From assembly GCA_036362985.1 (NCBI GenBank), contig JAYGXS010000003.1, positions 41,715,082 to 41,779,081 on the forward strand: a DNA stretch of 64,000 nucleotides, written 5' to 3'. Position 1 is the stretch's first letter. Each line of letters opens with the position of its first letter. A program made the translations under genes and the position numbers. The notes beneath the pieces are model-generated. The model had not been told where the DNA came from. It saw nothing but the letters and a program-made list of their open reading frames with translations, and made no database searches. This DNA is from Ligula intestinalis (taxonomy: Eukaryota > Platyhelminthes > Cestoda > Diphyllobothriidea > Diphyllobothriidae). Below are positions 55,581 through 64,000 of the stretch, piece by piece.

Positions 55581-57029
55581 CTATAATACTAAGAGCTATG
55601 TAGCTGCTGATGAGGCTTAAGAGTAAACTCTACGTCACAATCGGATGAACGAGTACCATAACCATCCTAATTAACTTTTTACTCTCTAAAATTGCCTGAT
55701 TGCATGGCTTCGCATTCAAGAGTAGATAAATCATGGCCTTAAACGTATGATTAGATATTTGCTCCTCTGGGATCTTGGTTTCCTGGAATCTATATGAAAT
55801 CGATTCATTTTGGCCAAGAGGCTGACATTATTATTGCATGCCCGTTTTCTGTTGAAAATATTTTCCAACTAAAATGTCTGTGCGATTAGATCTCTTGCGA
55901 ATCCCGGTTTATTCTTTACTCCGACCAGTCTGGAGCAGTAAACGCTCCTCCGACATGACTTTTACTATTCCTGGTCAAATATTTGACCGAATGAGTAACT
56001 GGGTCCGGGTTTAGGCCTAAGTAGCCCTATCCTGAGGAGTCACTTGATGGGTGAACATAAACGATCACGAAATAGCCTTATTAATTTGCATTGATTTATG
56101 CGAGGGATGTTCTAGGTAGTGGCTGAGAAATAATACGTTCCAGCAGTGGAACAGGCCTCTTATCGGCCCGACCTTTCAAATTCACACGCGAACCCGAAGA
56201 TAGGCGGCAAGCACACAGCTACGGTGAGGAGTGACGAAAAAATGCAAGTTTTGGCTCAATCAGTATGAGCTGATAACACCCCGACGAAGCCGAGGTTCCC
56301 GCAAAGGACACTTGTGTGAATTGCTATCTGCAAACGTTAAGTCCCTCTGGCCCGCTGTAAATCAACAGGTGGAAGGGTCTCTTCCTGCCTACGCAGTGTT
56401 AGAGCTGCACAAGATTATTATCATGTAAGAGAAAACTGACCCAAGGAACAATACGAAGGGGTGGACCAGCCAGCTGGTTACCAACCAAGCCACCGACATA
56501 AGCGAAGACATGATCGCTTTTGTCTCAGCGGTCATGTCTTCTCAATTAATTCCTAGGACCCGCATGTTCGCTTGTATTGGCAACAAGCGACCAAGATGCC
56601 ATGAAGGACAAATCAACGATAAGTTGAAAAAGTATCGCATCCACTGAAAATCCGCAATAATTTCTTGCCATCAACCGGTGTTAATCTGCACTGGAACCGC
56701 TATGGCCTCCGTGGCTTTCTATTATGGATTCGAAGGGAAATTTGAGGTCAGTCCTTTAAAGTCCATGTAAGACTGATTAAGTTAGCTTCTCCCTTCTGTT
56801 TCATATTTTAGCATGAACGTCTTTCTCAAATTCAAATGAAGAGCTTAAGTTAGCCACGTAAGTTGATCATCATGCTCTCCAAATAAAGGATCGTAATCTA
56901 TTGCCGGAAAGATGATTGGTCCCGAAGTCAGGGTACAACCGGTCTTTGCATGCACACTGTTCGATAGTCCTGCAGTGTAAACGTGACACAACTACGGAGT
57001 GGCGGTAGCTGCGAAACGCTAAAAACGCA
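55581..57029. other. Intergenic, no gene recognised
   Basis: Short frames only (up to 65 codons). No domain and no repeat shared with the rest of the window was seen. Confidence 0.4.
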
Positions 57030-57110
57030 CGTAAGGGAAGTTGCAGACGTCATTGCTGGATTCTTTACCATCATCATCAGGCACTCATACCCAAATCTAG
57101 GCCGGAAAAA
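57030..57110 (-). repeat. Degenerate SINE core
   Basis: The minus strand has CCGGCCTAGATTTGGGTATG, AGTGCCTGATGATGATGG and CAGCAATGACGTC. This resembles the SINE body, but the GAAA box is lost. Confidence 0.45.
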
Positions 57111-59040
57111 CCCCGGTTGTCCTATCGGTAAGAAAGCACGTGAAACAGATTCGCGTTAAGTTACTGACTCGAGTTCTGTTGTGTCCGATCGAGAACGCTG
57201 AAAGTCGCGTAGAAGTGGCGTTCAACCGCTCCCGCTTTGCCTGTAAGTACCAATACTGAGCCAGCGCAGGTGGTACCATGGTGACAAACCATCCGTAATC
57301 GGTAGATAATAACAAAAGTAACAATTTAAATGGCGGCTTCGCGAACGGCCTGGATGCTTTAAAATCTATAATCCTTATGACTCCATCCGACGTGCGAGAC
57401 GTCTGTAGGGCGTCGGTTGCCAAGTCTTCGAAGGCTTCCTGTTACAGTAAAAACGGTCTTAATGATGCAGCTAACAAACTACACGTACTGCTGGCCTCGC
57501 ACAATACTAATTATCATACTGTAGTTTAAAGTTCGATTGAATTTGAGAATTCTGTCTTACACTAATTGTCTGGAAAGGTTACGCCTTAGTCGAGTTAATG
57601 GATGTTATGTGGTGGTAGCAGTCGCGGACAGCCACTGTACTCTACACGCGGCATATCAATTAAAATTCCCCTTGCCAAACGCCAATCCGCAAACAGGTCG
57701 GGCGCCCGCTAGGGCAAACGTCCATGACGAGTTAGGAGAGACTGTTTTAAGGGTATAAATATACAACATGAATTTAATAAAAAAAGAAAATTACTGTACA
57801 AAATTCGCACTCAGTGTCGATATCCACGTTCCCGATCTCGACCATTCCTATATTTCTCTAAATGGAAACAGGTATTGGTTTTTCTCGAGGGACTTCTTAC
57901 CTGGGGAGTATTCGCGTTCCGCACGCCGGCCGCGGTCCCGGGCTCGATCTACCGAGCGGCTACGACTGCGTCTAAAAGATACCAGTGAGGGAGAATATAG
58001 GCTGCATTCTTGGAAGTCAAAATTGACAGATTAAACGCGTGCATTGCAGATTCAGAGTGTGGGAATGAGTAAAGTGTCTACCTTCTTAAAGTGTGTTTGT
58101 ACGATGTGATGCACTTGACGACAAACAAACCTTCACAAATTCCCATCGGAATAGAAATGGAAGACAAAAGCGATTTGACGGAGATAAAAAATTGCGTTCA
58201 GTGTGGTAAAAATTATATTTTTTCGTGTGGATGATTGATGCAGCCGTCTTCGCCGTCAGATGGACTAAAGAAGGAAAGTTGGCATTGTACATTTAATTTT
58301 AAAAACAACTGCTCGCTGCATTATTAAGGAGGAAACCTGACTTTTGGTTGAAGTTTCATGATTGGCGGGGAGGCTAAAGACAAATAACGGAGAGTGTTTC
58401 ACTGAGACTAACTGACCTCTTTGGCTGTTGTACAGCTGTTTCGTTGGTACACCTGGTTGACAAGTGCAATACTGCCTAAATGCTTTTAGTAAACTCTTTG
58501 TGATGTATTTTGTGGTTTTGAAAGCCATACTTATTAGATTTAGAGATGCTGGGTTAAATGCGTTCATGTTTTACACTCAATGCAGGTTGAAGTCAGGTTA
58601 CAAGTTTTAAACTCGCATATAATAGTCGGGCACTGAAAGCGAGCGAAAGACCTAAACAATAAACTAGACGGACCGCGTATCGGAAAAGTTGGCTTCCTAA
58701 TCGAGCAAGTAAATCACAAAAGAAACCAATTAACACCAGATAAAACGGGATAGGTTGTACTGTACTTTTCCTGGCGATAAAAAAAGAACAGTAAAGAGAG
58801 TTTTCAACAGAGCGAAACAATAATTGCAGAAATCAGCGCGATGCGAGTCTGACAGAAGTTGAAGCAAACTATAAGGACGGCTTTGGCGGTTCTACACACA
58901 GGGCTGTGCTAGTCTGATCATGCTAAGCTGTGGAGGTTTGGTATACAAAAGCCACACCATGACCCGGCTGGCAACCTCAGAAGCCAACCCAAGCGAAGAG
59001 AACTCAATATGATTAGCATGCTTCTGATGCCAGATAAGGC
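57111..59040. other. No gene recognised
   Basis: Frames of 60-108 codons on both strands (for example 57423-57097 minus, 57768-58034 plus) have no recognisable domain, no homologous neighbour and no consistent splice pattern. Left unassigned. Confidence 0.4.
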
Positions 59041-59099
59041 TTGATCTTGCTAACACTGCTAACGCAGGCTATTGGTGTATCAAATGAACGCATATACTG

Positions 59100-60349
59100 C
59101 TGTCTGTGATACCAAATATGTGCCTTCATGGCAAACGCTTTGGCACACGACTGAGCAGCTTTCTGTCCTGACAGTCTTACGGATGAGAGGTGAACACAGG
59201 CCTTTAACAGCATTCCTCTTATTTTATCAGTCGCAGATGGCGGCAAAAAAGTGACATGGCAGCGATAATAATAAAAATTGCCAAAGAAATTGGAGCTGCG
59301 ATAAAGGGATCTTTGGGAAACGTAAACGAATTTTATCGCAAACTTTCGACGCTGGCACACCAAGTCATCGTCAAACATGAGGGAAATGTGTAAAGAACAG
59401 TGCGCATTTTGAAACATGCCGAAAAATCGATAATGATGTGTCATCCTTGGTCAATAGCGGGCTTTGGTGGTGGGCGCTTTTTCCAGGCTTCTTTGAGATT
59501 GATGTACATTGGGTTCAAATCAACCTGCCCATTGGTGCGTGAATCGTTAGAGTTAATTGCCTCTAAAAATTCGCAGCCTTTCCGATATGGGCAGGAGCAT
59601 ATCATGCGGTTTTGGCCCCATGCAAACTTGTGCCCAGTTTCAAGCGAATACATGGCGACTTCGGACAGGTGATTGCGCCTCTTTACCGCTAACTGATGTT
59701 CATGTATGCGTGTAGAGGCGGACCCTCCCGTTTGTCCACAATAAATTTCACCGCAGTTGCCGCAGGGAATTTTGTAAACAACCCCTTTTTGTTCAAATAG
59801 CCAACCCTATCCTTAGGGCGTACAAGCTGATTTCGAAGTGTGGTCGTTGGCTTGTGCGCCACCTGGATTTGGTACCTCCTCAGGCATCTTTCCACGAGTT
59901 CAGACACGTTTTTAATATATGGAAGTGTTCGCCAACTTCTTGGATTGGGTACTTGATCGGAAAAATCCAATTCCTTTTCTTTTTGTATTAACTCTTGTCG
60001 TCTCATGCATCGATGTACAAACTCCCTAGGATAGCCATTTTTGAGGATAATTTGAAAAGGTAATTAAGTTTGTTTTGGCAAAGCTCGGTTAGAACTGTGT
60101 TTTTGTTCGATTGATTAGGGTGTTAACAGTACTTTGCTTATAAGCAATGTGATACTTGCTCTCATAATGAGGGATAACATCAGCGTAGACCTTTTTGCGG
60201 TAAACCGATGTTTGAAACGTTCCGTCAGTATTCCGCTGTACGAGGACGTCAAGAAAGCGGGGTTTACTCTTAACTTCTTCTTCGAGCGTAAACGTGATTT
60301 CTGGTATCGTTGAATTACACAAGCTCGACGTAACACTACGACCGATAGT
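59100..60349 (-). mobile_element. Penelope-like element, 3' part (RT end, GIY-YIG, 3'UTR)
   Basis: Minus strand, in order: STIPEITFTLEEEVKSKPRF and VYRKKVYADVIPHYESKYHI (60310-60120), [20 protein letters not shown] and HKPTTTLRNQLVRPKDRVGY (59945-59810). After a frameshift near 59790 comes a GIY-YIG domain: VVYKIPCGNCGEIYCGQTGG, STRIHEHQLAVKRRNHLSEV, then GCEFLEAINSNDS (59540). The motif reads IYCGQTG, close to the active IYVGQTG. The rest (59440-59100) is 3' sequence. Related to 49820-51835. Its 5' part appears inverted at 61728-62275. Confidence 0.88.
60338..60349. repeat. 12-bp target-site duplication, left copy
   Basis: ACGACCGATAGT here and again at 61728-61739 flank the Jockey-like element exactly. 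Confidence 0.9.
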
Positions 60350-61727
60350 TGCTTGGCCGGTTGGTAGCCCCTGTTGGATCAGGGGTTCCCGCCGGAGTCC
60401 AAACTGGGTGCAGTTGGGAGGCGGAGAAAAGCCGCGACCTCGGCCGACTTGAGCCAAAGGTTCTCGGGGGTGATTTGGTTGCCTGGCCGGGAACTGCAGG
60501 CGAAGATGTGACGGCAGTCATGCGGCGAGACTCCGCAGTCGGGACAGCAGTCGGGTATAGAAGGGTCCAGCCGGTGTTGGTACTGGAAAAGGAGCATGCA
60601 GTGGCCGCTGCGAAGCTGCGCCAGGGTACGAGTCACCCATGGGAGATGACGTTCCGAGGTGGCAATCGGAGGTGGATAGCCACCCAGGAGGACCGGGGAA
60701 TGGCAGCTGGATATTGCGTCCACAGCTGCTCTCTGGTGAAGGCGCTGGTAGCCTGTCCTGATGACGGAGCAATCAACGGGTAGGTCTGAGGGAGACGAGG
60801 CGACAGCTGCCTTGGGGAGACCTCGGATAAACGTCCGAACGTTACGGGTAGGCTCGGGAGCGTTGCGACGATTGTGGTTCGGATGGCCAGGTTGTGAACC
60901 GGTCCACCAGAACTGCTGGCCAAGGAGTTTGTTGTGTGCGGCGACCGGCAGGACAGAAACCTCTGCATGAAGGTGATCGATGGGCGACATTTTATAGCAG
61001 CCCGTGATCGTGCGGAGGGCACCATTCTGTGCTGACTGAAGGTGGCGGAGGCTGGAGGAGCTGATTGTGGGAGACCAGATTGATGCCCCATAGGTGAGAT
61101 GCGGCTTGGTCATTGCATTGAATGTGGTCGTCAACACGCTCTTTCGCGCAGCCCAAGGAAGTGCCCGCGAGAGCCTTGAGGACCTTGGTGCACCTGCTCA
61201 CTTTGCTTGCGACATCCCTCGCATGGTCTGCGAACGTGAAGAGCGGATCGAAATGGACGCCGAGGAGCTTGGGCTTTCGGACCAGCGGTAAAGCCTCACC
61301 GTTACCGATGAGATCCGGGTGACGATTGAACTCCTTCGGATTCAGCGTGAAAACAGTGACGGACGACTTGGCAGCCGAGATCGACATCCCGCGCTGAGTT
61401 AGGTAGTCCACAATGTTAGGCATGAATTCCGAGAGGACCTGTGCAGCCTGATCAATGTTATGGTGCTGGCAGAAGGCGACATCAGCCGCGTATGATACCA
61501 ATTTGGCGGGTGCCGGAGTTCCCGCATGTAAATGGTGAACAGCGTCAGGCTGAGCACAGAGGCTTGAGGAACACTGCAGGTCTGCTTACGGGGCTTAGAG
61601 AGAGTGCCGCGGAAAAGGACACGATCGTGGCGGCCACGGATGTAAGCCGCCAACCATCGGACCAGGCCAGTCGGGACGTTCAGGGAGACCAAGTCCTGCA
61701 GGAGCTGATCGTGGTGGACGCAGCCAA
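60350..61727 (-). mobile_element. Jockey-like non-LTR element, 5'-truncated, inserted in a Penelope-like element
   Basis: Minus strand: VSLNVPTGLVRWLAAYIRGR and HDRVLFRGTL (61692-61610), YAADVAFCQHHNIDQAAQVL (61495, box YAAD in place of YVDD), MSISAAKSSVTVFTLNPKEF, LLGVHFDPLFTFADHARD, LTYGASIWSPTISSSS, then C-terminal CCPDCGVSPHDCRHIFACSS and LWLKSAEVAAFLRLPTAPSL (60480-60390). Same family as 35098-37560. Frameshifts occur near 61500 and 61090. Flanked by a 12-bp duplication, so the ends are known precisely: 3' end at 60350 with no poly(A), 5' truncation at 61727. Confidence 0.92.
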
Positions 61728-61739
61728 ACGACCGATAGT
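61728..61739. repeat. 12-bp target-site duplication, right copy
   Basis: Partner of 60338-60349. It lies at the start of the plus-strand Penelope-like piece. Confidence 0.9.
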
Positions 61740-62275
61740 ATCATTAATCGGCGCACCTAATTACAAAATCTCAAAGTGGCTATTTCGAAAACTTCACCTA
61801 TTGAAAAAGATTGTGAAGCAGCAATCAAAAATTTCATTGAGTTTCTGAACTCATTACAAGGACTTTAAATAACAGCAGACAAAATAATGGTTTCATTTGA
61901 TGTTGCCTCGTTCTTCACATCGATACCATTAGATTTAGCAAGGCAATACACAGAAGAATTACTTAATTCCTAAGAAATGAACTTTCTTTATCTGCTTTGA
62001 GTTAACTCTTAGATCTATGTTTGGAAACTAATTTTTCGTTCGCACAACAATACTATAAACAGATAAAAGGATTCCCGATGAGGTCAGCTATTTTAGGCTT
62101 CTTGGTTGAAATAACGATGCAAAAATTAGAAACTATAGCCCTACCACTCGTTAACCCCAAGTTGTGCGTACGCTATGTCGATGATACGTTTTTAATTGTT
62201 AAAAACGGCACATTTTCAAATTTATATCAAGAATTTTTTCATCACAGCTTCGGACGCCGGTAAAGTGTTCATCGA
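61728..62275 (+). mobile_element. Penelope-like element, RT 5' part in inverted orientation
   Basis: Plus strand: RPIVSLIGAPNYKISKWLFR (61730), MVSFDVASFFTSIPLDLARQ (motif A, 61888), METNFSFAQQYYKQIKGFPM, ILGFLVEITMQKLETIALPL (motif B), CVRYVDDTFLIVKNGTFSNL (YVDD box, 62170), ending YQEFFHHSF. It stops where the minus-strand piece 60349-59100 begins in the protein (NSTIPEITFTL), so the two are complementary halves of one RT. Frameshifts near 61800 and 61975. Confidence 0.85.
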
Positions 62276-62636
62276 AGGCGTTGTTTTCATGCCATTTCTG
62301 AACGAGGTGAAGAGTTGTTTTGACGATTCGGCACACTAAGTATGTGCTACAAATCTAGAAAATTGCCACTTAGGTCCCTTTTTTAGGAAGAAGGGATGAC
62401 ATGTTAAAACTGCAAAGACCCATTTAAACGACGTCGCCACAAAAGACCTTGTGAATATCTTGGACTGTTTATGCACAGCAACAAACAAAAAAACATTGGC
62501 GTCTCCAGAGGACATTATGGCTTCAGCTCGTCTACATCTTGAGCGTGGAATTTGGCGTCAATTGCAGACGCCTGTGGGTGAAAGGTTTGTTGTGGCAGAT
62601 GATTTGGTTATGGGGGGTTTTAGCAGATTTGCTTAA
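62276..62636. other. No gene recognised
   Basis: Follows the inverted Penelope-like piece. Short frames only. Confidence 0.35.
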
Positions 62637-62722
62637 TTTAGTTGACCTGATTGTGAAAAAGCTCTCGGCCTGAGTTCGAATCCCACCGAGGCCGCGAGTT
62701 TTTTCACAATTAGGTCAATTAA
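62637..62722. repeat. Long inverted repeat with tRNA T-loop-like tip
   Basis: Left arm 62637-62674 (TTAGTTGACCTGATTGTGAA and on through GGCCTGAG). Right arm 62687-62722 (GAGGCCGCGAG, TTTTTTCACAATTAGGTCAA). The arms pair over about 36 bp with few mismatches. The loop holds TTCGAATCCCACC, which matches a tRNA B box. Confidence 0.8.
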
Positions 62723-64000
62723 AAATTTATTTATGGCCGCAACAGATAAAAATGAGAAATAATCGCTGATGTCGCCTCTCCAAACGCTTCTTCGCGTTGG
62801 TGTGATCGTCATGATCAAGTAAAAAGGTCGATAGACATATTGGTCAGACGCGGACGGGGACAGGAGGCCTAGCAGGCTCCGGTGTTCGGATGAACAGCGT
62901 CGACCGGACGACTGAGGAGTCAGTCAGCGGTCGCAGAAAATGGAAAGCACTGGTGTTTGTTGGCATAGATATTAAACTCTGTTAAACAGGCACTAATGTT
63001 AGCCGATAAAGGCACTGCACTTGCACTGTGGCGTCCAAATACGAATAGTTCAACTTTCGACTGCTGGTGGGATGAGTTCAGTAACACCTACTACTTCGAC
63101 GACAGTTGATTCTCGCCTGTTTGATAAAAATGGCTATGTATTCGACCGGGTCCATCGGTGTCTCCCGTAATGGATGATGCTTCATAGTGTGCCGCAGAAG
63201 CAACCTCGGATGACTCAAGATCATAGCAAAAATAATAATCAAACTTTGTGAATGGAGCAGGCTGGTTTCTTGCGTCAATGTCCTGTGTTGGAACTGCCGC
63301 CATTTGACATTTCTATCTAACTGCTCGACAGAACATGTCCTTGTAAATATGCGGGCAGTCCATCAAAATGTTGCGGTAGGCATTATGGTGCTGCTAGGAC
63401 TGTTTGTAGATAGGCACTATGTTACTTCGAGCTGTAGGAAACTAAACGAAAAACCTGACCACTAATGTAAAAACAAAGATGATTGCCTTTTGCTTTTCAA
63501 TTGGGTTTATCTGGTTGCTTAATGTCGTCTAGAAAACGCTAGGGAGATCGGTAAACTGTTATTCTGAGTCAAGCGTCTTGCCAGGAAGGCAAGAAGGAAG
63601 AGGAGGAGGAGGAGGGAAACGAGGGTTACCCGCTAGCCAAGCTGCAGGCTACCTGGCGCGTCCACGGGTGGCGGATAGTGGCGCGGCCTTCAGTAAAGGT
63701 TAGCTGCGAAATAAGCAGGCTCCCGGGTCTGGCGAATAAGCAGTCACGGATGCAGCAGCGACAGTGGTACCAGGGCGCGGTGGGCTGAGGTCTGGCGTAC
63801 CGACTGCCTTATAAAATACCGCAAGACCCAATGACGAGCGTGAACCGCCATTGAATAGGTTTGCTTGCCACCAACACCACTACCTTGTGGTTAGGTTCTT
63901 GAGCCAGTGCTAGAGGAGACAACCTCGAACAAAGAATCCGAGCAGCCGTTGGGGACCCACCTGTATTCAAAATTCCCAAGAAACCTCATGATATCTACTT
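62723..64000. other. No gene recognised; purine-rich microsatellite at 63596-63616
   Basis: Minus-strand frames at 63078-63303 (66-70 codons) were not recognised. An AGG/GGA run (AGGAGGAGGAGGAGG) lies at about 63600-63615. GC content rises after 63600. Confidence 0.4.

Noticed and set aside
55600..55625. CTGATGAGGCTTAAGAGTAAAC as a further hammerhead core
   Set aside because: The GAAA box is absent and no stem II can be drawn.
57097..57423. 108-codon minus-strand frame
   Set aside because: It overlaps a degenerate SINE and has no recognisable motif.
63078..63303. Minus-strand frames that might be a gag start
   Set aside because: No gag motif could be matched, and no LTR or pol lies next to them.

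Overview
This is eukaryotic genomic DNA that is dense in retrotransposons. The best inference is a flatworm (Platyhelminthes), most likely a cestode of the diphyllobothriid type. The reasons are long introns packed with CR1-like, Penelope-like and Ty3/gypsy-like remnants, introns of only 27-42 bp in one candidate gene, and tRNA-headed SINEs. The species cannot be fixed from the sequence alone. No prokaryotic genes, rRNA genes or CRISPR arrays were seen.

Three host-type coding units are supported. (1) A minus-strand unit at 2803-4134 has a large first exon with acidic, basic and conserved segments, then a cluster of exons split by 27, 35 and 42 bp introns, an in-frame stop and a poly(A) signal. 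The link between its two halves is unresolved. (2) Syntaxin-5 (STX5, plus strand) has two exons, 37829-38641 and 40225-40578, giving a 388-residue Qa-SNARE with a C-terminal membrane anchor. (3) tRNA (guanine-N7)-methyltransferase (METTL1, plus strand) has three exons, 45031-45435, 48409-48510 and 53339-53728, giving 298 residues. Its 34-codon middle exon lies alone inside an 7.9 kb stretch otherwise full of dead transposons.

The rest is a layered transposon graveyard. 1-2130: tail of a CR1-like element and a foldback repeat. 4.4-8 kb: gypsy 3' end with LTR, a CR1 endonuclease scrap and a Helitron N-terminal remnant. 8.7-21.6 kb: several plus-strand CR1-like elements with ORF1, endonuclease and reverse transcriptase, one split by a younger minus-strand element with a 6-bp target duplication. 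21.6-30.8 kb: minus-strand gypsy elements (gag, protease, RT, RNase H, LTRs), with a 1.4 kb insertion in the RT and a nearly intact CR1-like RT at 27.7-29.2 kb. 31.6-33.3 kb: SINE-derived and tandemly duplicated repeats. 33.3-37.6 kb: a gypsy integrase and LTR plus a Jockey-like element, with an assembly gap. 43.6-44.5, 46.5-47.6, 49.8-51.8 and 59.1-62.3 kb: Penelope-like elements with GIY-YIG endonuclease remnants. The last one looks 5'-inverted and was later hit by a Jockey-like element that left a 12-bp duplication.

The most interesting structural signal is RNA-like. The SINE family carries a conserved core with CTGATGA and GAAA boxes 13-14 nt apart around a covarying stem, which is the layout of a hammerhead ribozyme core. 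Two Penelope-like 3' ends carry a related CTGANGA/GAAA pair.
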